64,000 nucleotides of DNA from positions 186,001 to 250,000 of the forward strand of contig JAKSZU010000215.1 in the NCBI GenBank assembly GCA_026018925.1, given 5' to 3'. The position numbers and the translations under genes are program-made. This stretch comes from Tupaia tana. Lineage: Eukaryota > Chordata > Mammalia > Scandentia > Tupaiidae. The notes under the pieces were generated by a model. That model saw only the letters and a program-made list of their open reading frames with translations. It was not told the origin of the DNA and did not search any database. Shown here piece after piece: positions 1 through 11,894 of this stretch (positions within the stretch are counted from its first letter, which is position 1; each line of letters starts with the position of its first letter).

Positions 1-941
1 TGTGTCTCTGAGGTCTCTGTCTCTCTCTGCTCCTGTCTCCTCATTTTCTTTGGTAATTTTTCCTTTTTATGATTTTTTTAAAGGTAGAATTTCTCTCTGG
101 CTCTCAGCTCCATCTTTTGTTTTGTTAATAAGCCCTTCTGCTCCTTTCTCCCAGGCAGGAGAGTTGAGCCATTCTCTGAGAAGATTCCACATGGATACTG
201 GGAACTAGATATTTCAGGGCACAGGAGAAATGAATATTTTCTACTCATAATTCAGCCTCCAGCAAGCAAAGCTATTGTGGTAGGGAGCCCCTCTGGCGTT
301 CTATCCCTGTCTCTGTGTCTCTGAGGTCTCTGTCTCTCTCTGCTCCTGTCTCCTCATTTTTTTAGGTAATGTTTTCCTTTTTACGATTTTTTTAAAGGTA
401 GAATTTCTCTCTGGCTCTCAGCTCCATCTTTTGTTTTGTTAATAAGCTCTTCTGCTCCTTTCTCCCAGGCAGGAGAGTAGAGCCATTCTCTGAGAAGATT
501 CCACATGGATATTGGGAACGAGATATTTCAGGGCACAGGCGAAATGAAGATTTTCTACTCATAATTCAGCCTCCAGCAAGCAAAGTTAGTGTGGTAGGGA
601 GCCCCTCTGTCCTTCTGTCCCTGTCTCTGTGTCTCTGAGGTCTCTGTCTCTCTCTGCTCCTGTCTCCTCATTTTTTTTGGAAATTTTTCCTTTTTACGAT
701 TTTTTTAAAGGTAGAATTTCTCTCTGGCTCTCAGCTCCATCTTTTGTTTTGTTAATAAGCCCTTCTGCTCCTTTCTCCCAGGCAGGAGAGTTGAGCCATT
801 CTCTGAGAAGATTCCACATGGATACTGGGAACTAGATATTTCAGGGCACAGGCAAAATGAAGATTTTCTACTCATAATTCAGCTTCCAGCAAGCAAAGCT
901 AGTGTGGTAGGGAGCCCCTCTGGCCTTCTATCCCTGTCTCT

Positions 942-3127
942 GTGTCTCTGAGGTCTCTGTCTCTCTCTGCTCCTGTCTCCTCATTTTTTTTGGAAATTTT
1001 TCCTTTTTACGATTTTTTTAAAGGTAGAATTTCTCTCTGGCTCTCAGCTCCATCTTTTGTTTTGTTAATAAGCCCTTCTGCTCCTTTCTCCCAGGCAGGA
1101 GAGTTGAGCCATTCTCTGAGAAGATTCCACATGGATACTGGGAACTAGATATTTCAAGGCACAGACGAAATGAAGATTTTCTACTCATAATTCAGACTCC
1201 AGCAAGCAAAGCTAGTGTGGTAGGGAGCCCCTCTGGACTTCTATCCCTGTCTCTGTGTCTCTGAGGTCTCTGTCTCTCTCTGCTCCTGTCTCCTCATTTT
1301 CTTTGGTAATTTTTCCTTTTTATGATTTTTTTAAAGGTAGAATTTCTCTCTGGCTCTCAGCTCCATCTTTTGTTTTGTTAATAAGCCCTTCTGCTCCTTT
1401 CTCCCAGGCAGGAGAGTTGAGCCATTTTCTGAGAAGATTCCACATGGATACTGGGAACTAGATATTTCAGGGCACAGGCGAAATGAAGATTTTCTACTCA
1501 TAATTCAGCCTCCAGCAAGCAAAGCTAGTGTGGTAGGGAGCCCCTCTTGCCTTCTATACCTGTCTCTGTGTCTCTGAGGTCTCTGTCTCTCTCTGCTCCT
1601 GTCTCCTCATTTTTTTGGTAATTTTTCCTTTTTACGATTTTTTTAATGGTAGAATTTCTCTCTGGCTCTCAGCTCCATCTTTTGTTGTGTTAATAAGCCC
1701 TTCTGCTCCTTTCTCCCAGGCAGGAGAGTTGAGCCATTCTCTGAGACGATTCCACATGGGTACTGGGAACTAGATATTTCAGGGCACAGGCGATATGAAG
1801 ATTGTCCACTCATAATTCAGCCTCCAGCAAGCAAAGCTAGTGTGGTAGGGAGCCCCTCTGGCCTTCTATCCCTGTCTCTGTGTCTTTGAGGGCTCTGTCT
1901 CTCTCTGCTCCTGTCTCCTCAATTTTTGGTAATTTTTCCTTTTTACGATTTTTTTAAAGGTAGAATTTCTCTCTGGCTCTCAGCTCCATCTTTTGTTTTG
2001 TTAATAAGCCCTTCTGCTCCTTTCTCCCATGCAGGTGAGTTGAGTCATTCTCTGAGAAGGTTCCACATGGATACTGGGAACTAGGTATTTCAGGGCACAG
2101 GCGAAATGAAGATTTTCTACTCATAATTCAGCCTCCAGCAAGCAAAGCTAGTGTGGTAGGGAGCCCCTCTGGCCTTCTATCCCTGTCTCTGTGTCTCTGA
2201 GGTCTCTGTCTATCTCTGCTCCTGTCTCCTCATTTTTTTGGTAATTTTTCCTTTTTACGATTTTTTTAAAGGTAGAATTTCTCTCTGGCTCTCAGCTCCA
2301 TCTTTTATTTTGTTAATAAGCACTTCTGATCCTTTCTCCCAGGCAGGAGAGTTGAGCCATTCTCTGAGAAGGTTCCACATGGATACTGGGAACTAGATAT
2401 TTCAGGGCACAGGCGAAATGAAGATTTTCTACTCATAATTCAGCCTCCAGCAAGCAAAGCTAGTGTGGTAGGGAGCCCCTCTGGCCTTCTATCCCTGTCT
2501 CTGTGTCTCTGAGGTCTCTGTCTCTCTCTGCTCCTGTCTCCTCATTTTTTTTGGTAATTTTTCCTTTTTACGATTTTTTTAAAGGTAGAATTTCTCTCTG
2601 GCTCTCAGCTCCATCTTTTGTTTTGTTAATAAGCCCTTCTGCTCCTTTCTCCCAGGCAGGTGAGTTGAGTCATTCTCTGAGAAGATTCCACATGGAAACT
2701 GGGAACTAGGTATTTCAGGGCACAGGCGAAATGAAGATTTTCTACTCATAATTCAGCCTCAAGCAAGCAAAGCTAGTGTGGTAGGGAGCCCCTCTGGCCT
2801 TCTATACCTGTCTCTGTGTCTCTGAGGTCTCTGTCTATCTCTGCCCCTGTCTCCTCATTTTTTTGGTAATTTTTCCTTTTTACGATTTTTTTAAAGGTAG
2901 AATTTCTCTCTGGCTCTCAGCTCCATCTTTTGTTTTGTTAATAAGCCCTTCTGCTCCTTTCTCCCAGGCAGGAGAGTTGAGCCATTCTCTGAGAAGATTC
3001 CACATGGATACTGGGAACTAGATATTTCAGGGCACAGGCGAAATGAAGATTTTCTACTCATAATTCAGCCTCCAGCAAGCAAAGCTAGTGTGGTAGGGAG
3101 CCCCTCTGGCCTTCTATCCCTGTCTCT
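942..3127 (+). repeat. HOR block A1: 7 monomers of a 9-monomer (2,813 bp) period
   Basis: Seven monomers here recur in the same order at 3,755-5,940, exactly 2,813 bp downstream. Shared rare variants include CAAGGCACAGACG (1,155 and 3,968), AATGGTAG after the second T run (1,645 and 4,458), TTGTTGTGTTAAT, GAGACGATTCC, CCCATGCAGGTGAG, AAGCACTTCTGATCC (near 2,310 and 5,123), CCTCAAGCAAGC (2,758 and 5,571) and TATCTCTGCCCC. The match stops at the monomer starting at 3,128, which has ATATTTTTTTGGTAATATTTC, whereas its counterpart at 5,941 has TTTTTTAAGGTAATG. Confidence 0.92.
1568..2502 (+). repeat. Three-monomer cassette T, copy 1 of 6
   Basis: Monomer 1 carries CACATGGGTACTGG followed by CCACTCAT. 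Monomer 2 carries GCAGGTGAGTTGAGTCATTC. Monomer 3 carries TGTCTATCTCTG and TTTTATTTTG. The same order of three marker monomers occurs at 4,381-5,315, 31,303-32,242, 35,996-36,933, 39,438-40,378 and 43,198-44,141, so this linkage has survived across more than 40 kb. Confidence 0.88.
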
Positions 3128-3754
3128 GTGTCTCTGAGGTCTCTGTCTCTCTCTGATCCTGTCTCCTCATATTTTTTTGGTAATATTTCATTTTTACGAT
3201 TTTTTTAAAGGTAGAATTTCTCTCTGGCTCTCAGCTCCATCTTTTGTTTTGTTAATAAGCCCTTCTGCTCCTTTCTCCCAGGCAGGAGAGTTGAGCCATT
3301 CTCTGAGAAGTTTCCACATGGATACTGGGAACTAGATATTTCAGGGCACAGGCAAAATGAAGATTTTCTACTCATAATTCATCTTCCAGCAAGCAAAGCT
3401 AGTGTGGTAGGGAGCCCCTCTGGCCTTCTATACCTGTCTCTGTGTCTCTGAGGTCTCTGTCTCTCTCTGCTCCTGTCTCCTCATTTTTTTTGGTAATTTT
3501 TCCTTTTTACGATTTTTTTAAAGGTAGAATTTCTCTCTGGCTCTCAGCTCCATCTTTTGTTTTGTTAATAAGCCCTTCTGCTCCTTTCTCCCAGGTAGGA
3601 GTGTTGAGCCATTCTCTGAGAAGATTCCACATGGATACTGGGAACTAGATATTTCAGGGCACAGGCGAAATGAAGGTTTTCTACTCATAATTCAGCCTCC
3701 AGCAAGCAAAGCTCGTGTGGTAGGGAGCCCCTCTGGCCTTCTATCCCTGTCTCT

Positions 3755-5940
3755 GTGTCTCTGAGGTCTCTGTCTCTCTCTGCTCCTGTCTCCTCATTTT
3801 TTTTGGAAATTTTTCCTTTTTACGATTTTTTTAAAGGTAGAATTTCTCTCTGGCTCTCAGCTCCATCTTTTGTTTTGTTAATAAGCCCTTCTGCTCCTTT
3901 CTCCCAGGCAGGAGAGTTGAGCCATTCTCTGAGAAGATTCCACATGGATACTGGGAACTAGATATTTCAAGGCACAGACGAAATGAAGATTTTCTACTCA
4001 TAATTCAGCCTCCAGCAAGCAAAGCTAGTGTGGTAGGGAGCCCCTCTGGCCTTCTATCCCTGTCTCTGTGTCTCTGAGGTCTCTGTCTCTCTCTGCTCCT
4101 GTCTCCTCATTCTCTTTGGTAATTTTTCCTTTTTATGATTTTTTTAAAGGTAGAATTTCTCTCTGGCTCTCAGCTCCATCTTTTGTTTTGTTAATAAGCC
4201 ATTCTGCTCCTTTCTCCCAGGCAGGAGAGTTGAGCCATTCTCTGAGAAGATTCCACATGGATACTGGGAACTAGATATTTCAGGGCACAGGCGAAATGAA
4301 GATTTTCTACTCATAATTCAGCCTCCAGCAAGCAAAGCTAGTGTGGTAGGGAGCCCCTCTGGCCTTCTATCCCTGTCTCTGTGTCTCTGAGGTCTCTGTC
4401 TCTCTCTGCTATTGTCTCCTCATTTTTTTGGTAATTTTTACTTTTTACGATTTTTTTAATGGTAGAATTTCTCTCTGGCTCTCAGCTCCATCTCTTGTTG
4501 TGTTAATAAGCCCTTCTGCTCCTTTCTCCCAGGCAGGAGAGTTGAGCCATTCTCTGAGACGATTCCACATGGGTACTGGGAACTAGATATTTCAGGGCAC
4601 AGGCGAAATGAAGATTTTCCACTCATAATTCAGCCTCCAGCAAGCAAAGCTAGTGTGGTAGGGAGCCCCTCTGGCCTTCTATCCCTGTCTCTGTGTCTTT
4701 GAGGGCTCTGTCTCTCTCTGCTTCTGTCTCCTCAATTTTTGGTAATTTTTCCTTTTTACGATTTTTTTAAAGGTAGAATTTCTCTCTGGCTCTCAGCTCC
4801 ATCTTTTGTTTTGTTAATAAGCCCTTCTGCTCCTTTCTCCCATGCAGGTGAGTTGAGTCATTCTCTGAGAAGGTTCCACATGGATACTGGGAACTAGGTA
4901 TTTCAGGGCACAGGCGAAATGAAGATTTTCTCCTCATAATTCAGCCTCCAGCAAGCAAAGCTAGTGTGGTAGGGAGCCCCTCTGGCCTTCTATCCCTGTC
5001 TCTGTGTCTCTGAGGTCTCTGTCTATCTCTGCTCCTGTCTCCTCATTTTTTTGGAAATTTTTCCTTTTTACGATTTTTTTAAAGGTAGAATTTCTCTCTG
5101 GCTCTCAGCTCCATCTTTTATTTTGTTAATAAGCACTTCTGATCCTTTCTCCCAGGCAGGAGAGTTGAGCCATTCTCTGAGAAGGTTCCACATGGATACT
5201 GGGAACAAGATATTTCAGGGCACAGGCGAAATGAAGATTTTCTACTCATAATTCAGCCTCCAGCAAGCAAAGCTAGTGTGGTAGGGAGCCCCTCTGGCCT
5301 TCTATCCCTGTCTCTGTGTCTCTGAGGTCTCTGTCTCTCTCTGCTCCTGTCTCCTCATTTTTTTTGGTAATTTTTCCTTTTTACGATTTTTTTAAAGGTA
5401 GAATTTCTCTCTGGCTCTCAGCTCCATCTTTTGTTTTGTTAATAAGCCCTTCTGCTCCTTTCTCCCAGGCAGGTGAGTTGAGTCATTCTCTGAGAAGATT
5501 CCACATGGATACTGGGAACTAGGTATTTCAGGGCACAGGCGAAATGAAGATTTTCTAGTCATAATTCAGCCTCAAGCAAGCAAAGCTAGTGTGGTAGGGA
5601 GCCCCTCTGGCCTTCTATACCTGTCTCTGTGTCTCTGAGGTCTCTGTCTATCTCTGCCCCTGTCTCCTCATTTTTTTGGTAATTTTTCCTTTTTACGATT
5701 TTTTTAAAGGTAGAATTTCTCTCTGGCTCTCAGCTCCATCTTTTATTTTGTTAATAAGCCCTTCTGCTCCTTTCTCCCAGGCAGGAGAGTTGAGCCATTC
5801 TCTGAGAAGATTCCACATGGATACTGGGAACTAGATATTTCAGGGCACAGGCGAAATGAAGATTTTCTACTCATAATTCAGCCTCCAGCAAGCAAAGCTA
5901 GTGTGGTAGGGAGCCCCTCTGGCCTTCTATCCCTGTCTCT
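3755..5940 (+). repeat. HOR block A2: second copy of the 7-monomer block
   Basis: This block is the same length as A1 (2,186 bp) and carries the same linked variants at a constant offset of 2,813 bp. A few substitutions separate the copies, such as CTCCTG to CTATTG near 4,410, ATGGAAACTGG to ATGGATACTGG near 5,505 and TTTTGTTTTG to TTTTATTTTG near 5,749. The two monomers between the blocks (3,128-3,754) complete the 9-monomer period and are not shared with the corresponding place after A2. Confidence 0.92.
4381..5315 (+). repeat. Three-monomer cassette T, copy 2 of 6
   Basis: This is the counterpart of copy 1 at +2,813 bp, inside HOR block A2. It shows GAGACGATTCCACATGGG near 4,557, TTTTCCACTC near 4,615, GGTGAGTTGAGTC near 4,847 and the TATCTCTG / TTTTATTTTG monomer beginning at 5,004. 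Confidence 0.88.
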
Positions 5941-6254
5941 GTGTCTCTGAGGTCTCTGTCTCTCTCTGCTCCTGTCTCCTCATTTTTTAAGGTAATGTTT
6001 TCCTTTTTACGATTTTTTTAAATGTAGAATTTCTCTCTGGCTCTCAGCTCCATCTTTTGTTTTGTTAATAAGCCCTTCAGCTCCTTTCTCCCAGGCAGGA
6101 GAGTTGAGCCATTCTCTGAGAAGATTCCACATGGATACTGGGAACGAGATATTTCAGGGCACATGCGAAATGAAGATTTTCTGCTCATAATTCATCCTCC
6201 AACAAGCAAAGCTAGTGTGGTAGGGAGCCCCTCTGGCCTTCTATCCCTGTCTCT

Positions 6255-9200
6255 GTGTCTCTGAGGTCTCTGTCTCTCTCTGCTCCTGTCTCCTCATTTT
6301 TTTTGGTAATTTTTCCTTTTTACCATTTTTTTAAAGGTAGAATTTCTCTCTGGCTCTCAGCTCCATCTTTTGTATTGTTAATAAGCCCTTCTGCTCCTTT
6401 CTCCCAGGCAGGAGAGTTGAGCCATTCTCTGAGAAGATTCCACATGGATACTGGGAACTAGATATTTCAGGGCACAGGCGAAATGAAGATTTTCTACTCA
6501 TAATTCAGCCTCCAGCAAGCAAAGCAAGTGTGGTAGGGAGCCCCTCTGGCCTTCTATCCCTGTCTCTGTGTCTTTGAGGTCTCTGTCTCTCTCTGCTCCT
6601 GTCTCCTCATTTTTTTTGGTAATTTTTCCTTTTTACGATTTTTTTTAAAGGTAGAATTTCTCTCTGGCTCTCAGCTCCATCTTTTGTTTTGTTAATAAGC
6701 CCTTCTGCTCCTTTCTCCCAGGCAGGAGAGTTGAGCCATTCTCTGAGAAGATTCCACATGGATACTGGGATCTAGATATTTCAGGGCACAGGCGAAATGA
6801 AGATTTTCTACTCATAATTCAGCCTCCAGCAAGCAAAGCTTGTGTGGTAGGGAGCCCCTCTGGCCTTCTATCCCTGTCTCTGTGTCTCTGAGGTCTCTGT
6901 CTCTCTCTGCTCCTGTCTCCTCATTTTTTTTGGAAATTTTTCCTTTTTACGATATTTTTAAAGGTAGAATTTCTCTCTGGCTCTCAGCTCCATCTTTTGT
7001 TTTGTTAATAAGCCCTTCTGCTCCTTTCTCCCAGGCAGGAGAGTTGAGCCATTCTCTGAGAAGATTCCACATGGATACTGGGAACTAGATATTTCAGGGC
7101 ACAGGCGAAATGAAGATTTTCTACTCATAATTCAGCCTCCAGCAAGCAAAGCTTGTGTGGTAGGGAGCCCCTCTGGCCTTCTATCCCTGTCTCTGTGTCT
7201 CTGAGGTCTCTGTCTCTCTCTGCTCCTGTCTCCTCATTATTTTTGGTAATGTTTTCCTTTTTACGATTTTTTTAAAGGTAGAATTTCTCTCTGGCTCTCA
7301 GCTCCATCTTTTGTTTTGTTAATAAGCCCTTCTGCTCCTTTCTCCCAGGCAGGTGAGTTGAGTCATTCTCTGAGAAGCTTCCACATGGATACTGGGAACT
7401 AGATATTTCAGGGCACAGGCAAAATGAAGATTTTCTACTCATAATTCAGCCTCCAGCAAGCAAAGCTAGTGTGGTAGGGAGCCACTCTGGCCTTCTATCC
7501 CTGTCTCTGTGTCTCTGAGGTCTCTGTCTCTCTCTGCTCCTGTCTCCTCATGTTTTTTTGGGAATTTTTCCTTTTTACGATTTTTTTAAAGGTAGAATTT
7601 CTCTCTGGCTCTCAGCTCCATCTTTTGTTTTGTTAATAAGCCCTTCTGCTCCTTTCTCCCAGGCAGGAGAGTTGAGCCATTCTCTGAGAAGATTCCACAT
7701 GGATACTGGGAACTAGATATTTCAGGGCACAGGCGAAATGAAGATTTTCTACTCATAATTCAGCCTCCAGCAAGCAAAGCTAGTGTGGTAGGGAGCCCCT
7801 CTGGCCTTCTATCCCTGTCTCTGTGTCTCTGAGGTCTCTGTCTCTCTCTGCTCCTGTCTCCTCATTTTTTTTTTGGTAATGTTTTTCTTTTTACGATTTT
7901 TTTAAAGGTAGAATTTCTCTCTGGCTCTCAGCTCCATCTTTTGTTTTGTTAATAAGCCCTTCTGCTCCTTTCTCCCAGGCAGGAGAGTTGAGCCATTCTC
8001 TGAGAAGATTCCACATGGATACTGGGAACTATATATTTCAGGGAACAGGCGAAATGAAGATTTTCTACTCATAATTCAGCATCCAGCAAGCAAAGCTAGT
8101 GGGGTAGGGAGCCCCTCTGGCCTTCTATCCCTGTCTCTGTGTCTCTGAGGTCTCTGTCTCTCTCTGCTCCTGTCTCCTCATTTTTTTTGGGAATTTTTCC
8201 TTTTTACGATTTTTTTAAAGGTAGAATTTCTCTCTGGCTCTCAGATCCATCTTTTGTTTTGTTAATAAGCCCTTCTGCTCCTTTCTCCCAGGCAGGAGAG
8301 TTGAGCCATTCTCTGAGAAGATTCCACATGGATACTTGGAACAAGATATTTCAGGGCACAGGCGAAATGAATCTTTTCTACTCATAATTCAGCCTCCAGC
8401 AAGCAAAGCTAGTGTGGTAGGGAGCCCCTCTGGCCTTCTATCCCTGTCTCTGTGTCTCTGAGGTCTCTGTCTCTCTCTGCTCCTGTCTCCTCAGTTTTTT
8501 GGAAATTTTTCCTTTTTACGATTTTTTTAAAGGTAGAATTTCTCTCTGGCTCTCAGCTCCATCTTTTGTTTTGTTAATAAGCCCTTCTGCTCCTTTCTCC
8601 CAGGCAGGAGAGTTGAGCCATTCTCTGAGAAGTTTCCACATGGATACTGGGAACTAGATATTTCAGGGCACAGGCGAAATGAAGATTTTCTACTCATAAT
8701 TCAGCCTCCAGCAAGCAAAGCTTGTGTGGTAGGGAGCCCCTCTGGCCTTCTATCCCAGTCTCTGTGTCTCTGAGGTCTCTGTCTCTCTCTGCTCCTGTCT
8801 CCTCATTATTTTTGGTAATGTTTTCCTTTTTACGATTTTTTTAAAGGTAGAATTTCTCTCTGGCTCTCAGCTCCATGTTTTGTTTTGTTAATAAGCCTTT
8901 CTGCTCCTTTCTCCCAGGCAGGAGAGTTGAGCCATTCTCTGAGAAGATTCCACATGGATACTGGGAACTAGATACTTCACGGCACAGGCGAAATGAAGAT
9001 TTTCTACTCATAATTAAGCCTCCAGCAAGCAAAGCTAGTGTGGTAGGGAGCCCCTCTGGCCTTCTATCCCTGTCTGTGTCTCTGAGGTCTCTGTCTCTCT
9101 CTGCTAATGTCTCCTCATTTTTTTCGTAATTTTTCCTTTTTACGATTTTTTTAAAGGTAGAATTTCTCTCTGACTCTCAGCTCCATCTTTTGTTTTGTTA

Positions 9201-10640
9201 ATAAGCCCTTCTGCTCCTTTCTCCCAGGCAGGAGAGTTGAGCCATTCTCTGAGAGGATTACACATGGATACTGGGAACTAGATATTTCAGGGCACAGGCG
9301 AAATGAAGATTTTCTACTCATAATTCAGCCTCCAGCAAGCAAAGCTAGTGGGGTAGGGAGCCCCTCTGGCGTTCTATCCCTGTCTCTGTGTCTCTGAGGG
9401 CTCTGTCTCTCTCTGCTCCTGTCTCCTCAATTTTTTTGGTAATTTTTCCTTTTTACGATTTTTTTAAAGGTAGAATTTCTCTCTGGCTCTCAGCTCCATC
9501 TTTTGTTTTGTTAATAAGCCCTTCTGCTCCTTTCTCCCAGGCAGGTGAGTTGAGTCATTCTCTGAGAAGATTCCACATGGATACTGGGAACTAGATATTT
9601 CAGGGCACAGGCGAAATGAAGATTTTCTACTCATAATTCAGCCTCCAGCAAGCAAAGCTAGTGTGGTAGGGAGCCCCTCTGGCCTTCTATCCCTGTCTCT
9701 GTGTCTCTGAGGTCTCTGCCTCTCTCTGCTCCTGTCTCCTCATGTTTTTTTGGTAATTTTTCCTTTTTACGATTTTTTTAAAGGTAGAATTTCTCTCTGG
9801 CTCTCAGCTCCATCTTTTGTTTTGTTAATAAGCCCTTCTGCTCCTTTCTCCCAGGCAGGAGAGTTGAGCCATTCTCTGAGAAGATTCCACATGGATACTG
9901 GGAACTAGATATTTCAGGGCACAGGCGAAATGAAGATTTTCTACACATAATTCAGCTTCCAGCAAGCAAAGCTAGTGTGGTAGGGAGCCCCCCTGGCCTT
10001 CTATCCCTGTCTCTGTGTCTCTGAGGTCTCTGTCTCTCTCTGCTCCTGTCTCTTCATTTTTTTTGGTAATTTTTCCTTTTTATAATTTTTTTAAAGGTAG
10101 AATTTCTCTCTGGCTCTCAGCTCCATCTTTTGTTTTGTTAATAAGCCCTTCTGCTCCTTTCTCCCAGGCAGGAGAGTTGAGCCATTCTCTGAGAAGTTTC
10201 CACATGGATACTGGGAACTAGATATTTCAGGGAACAGGAGAAATGAAGATTTTCTACTCATAATTCAGCATCCAGCAAGCAAAGCTAGTGTGGTAGGGAG
10301 CCCCTCTGGCCTTCTATCCCTGTCTCTGTGTCTCTGAGGTCTCTGTCTCTCTCTGCTCCTGTCTCCTCATTTTTTTTGGGAATTTTTCCTTTTTACGATT
10401 TTTTTAAAGGTAGAATTTCTCTCTGGCTCTCAGATCCATCTTTTGTTTTGTTAATAAGCCCTTCTGCTCCTTTCTCCCAGGCAGGAGAGTTGAGCCATTC
10501 TCTGAGAAGATTCCACATGGATACTGGGAACTAGATATTTCAGGGCACAGGCGAAATGAAGATTTTCTACTCATAATTCAGCCTCCAGCAAGCAAAGCTA
10601 GTGTGGTAGGGAGCCCCTCTCGCCTTCTATCCCTGTCTCT
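6255..10640 (+). repeat. Mixed-order monomer stretch without a local tandem HOR partner
   Basis: Fourteen monomers run here. Within the stretch, the GGAAATTTTTCC monomer followed by the ATTATTTTTGGTAATG monomer occurs at 6,888-7,508 and 8,452-9,075. The monomer at 8,452 (TCAGTTTTTTGG at 8,491) and the next one recur at 12,874, 14 monomers on. The V marker monomer (CTGTCTGTGTC, GCTAATG, TCGTAAT, CTCTGACTC) starts at 9,076 and its follower has GAGGGCTCTG. I see no simple adjacent duplication here, only monomers shared with neighbouring blocks. Confidence 0.7.
9076..9700 (+). repeat. V marker monomer and its GAGGGCTCTG follower, copy 1
   Basis: The V monomer is preceded by a two-base deletion that makes CTGTCTGTGTC. 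It carries GCTAATGTCTCC, TTTCGTAATTTTT and CTCTGACTCTC. The next monomer has GAGGGCTCTG and GGTGAGTTGAGTC. V monomers start at 9,076, 14,714, 19,410, 23,795, 25,358 and 63,912, spaced at about 18, 15, 14, 5 and 123 monomers. The follower has GAGGGCTCTG at the five complete sites. Confidence 0.85.
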
Positions 10641-11894
10641 GTGTCTCTGAGGTCTCTGTCTCTCTCTGCTCCTGTCTCCTCATTTTTTTAGGTAATGTTT
10701 TCCTTTTTACAATTTTTTTAAATGTAGAATTTCTCTCTGGCTCTCAGCTCCATCTTTTGTTTTGTTAATAAGCCCTTCTGCTCCTTTCTCCCAGGCAGGA
10801 GAGTTGAGCCATTCTCTGAGAAGATACCACATGGATACTGGGAACGAGATATTTCAGGGCAGAGGCGAAATGAAGATTTTCTGCTCATAATTCAGCCTCC
10901 AGCAAGCAAAGCTAGTGTGGTAGGGAGCCCCTCTGGCCTTCTATCCCTGTCTCTGTGTCTCTGAGGTCTCTGTCTCTCTCTGCTCCTGTCTCCTCATTTT
11001 TTTTTGGTAATTTTTCCTTTTTACGATTTTTTTAAAGGTAGAATTTCTCTCTGGCTCTCAGCTCCATCTTTTGTTTTGTTAATAAGCCCTTCTGCTCCTT
11101 TCTCCCAGGCAGGAGAGTTGAGCCATTCTCTGAGAAGATTCCACATGGATACTGGGAACTAGATATTTCTTGGCACAGGCGAAATGAAGATTTTCTACTC
11201 ATATTTCAGCCTCCAGCAAGCAAAGCTAGTGTGGTAGGGAGCCCCTCTGGCCTTCTATCCCTGTCTCTGTGTCTCTGAGGTCTCTGTCTCTCTCTGCTCC
11301 TGTCTCCTCATTTTTTTTGGTAATTTTTCCTTTTTACGATTTTTTTTAAAGGTAGAATTTCTCTCTGGCTCTCAGCTCCATCTTTTGTTTTGTTAATAAG
11401 CCCTTCTGCTCCTTTCTCCCAGGCAGGAGACTTGAGCCATTCTCTGAGAAGATTCCACATGGATACTGGGAACTAGATATTTCAGGGCACAGGCGAAATG
11501 AAGATTTTCTACTCATAATTCAGCCTCCAGCAAGCAAAGCTTGTGTGGTAGGGAGCTCCTCTGGCCTTCTATCCCTGTCTCTGTGTCTCTGAGGTCTCTG
11601 TCTCTCTCTGCTCCTGTCTCCTCATTTTTTTTGGAAATTTTTCCTTTTTTCGATTTTTTTAAAGGTAGAATTTCTCTCTGGCTCTCAGCTCCATCTTTTG
11701 TTTTGTTAATAACCCTTCTGCTCCTTTCTCCCAGGCAGGAGAGTTGAGCCATTCTCTGAGAAGATTCCACATGGATACTGGGAACTAGATATTTCAGGGC
11801 ACAGGCGAAATGAAGATTTTCTACTCATAATTCAGCCTCCAGCAAGCAAAGCTTGTGTGGTAGGGAGCCCCTCTGGCCTTCTATCCCTGTCTCT
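10641..11894 (+). repeat. HOR block B1: 4 monomers repeated 9 monomers downstream
   Basis: The first monomer (type K) has TTAGGTAATG, TACAAT, AAATGTAG, GGGAACGAGAT and CTGCTCATAA. The third has an eight-T second run. The fourth has TTTTTTCGATTT and the one-base-short TTAATAACCC. All of these recur at 13,461-14,713 (offset 2,819-2,820 bp). The match ends where the next monomer is the ATTATTTTTGG type here but the GCTAATG type in the second copy. Confidence 0.88.

Noticed and set aside
629-835. Recurrent 68-codon open frame on the + strand, once per monomer at about 90 places
   Set aside because: It starts at GTG, not ATG, and covers the CT- and T-rich part of the satellite. Its repetition reflects the 313 bp period. 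Changes between copies show no preference for silent positions that I can see.
11513-11770. Minus-strand frames of 60-104 codons starting with MSRKSSFRLC or MESSQRMAQL-like sequence
   Set aside because: These are the reverse complement of the same monomer, repeated with it, Lys/Arg/Glu-rich because the strand is purine-rich. There is no known domain and no support for coding.
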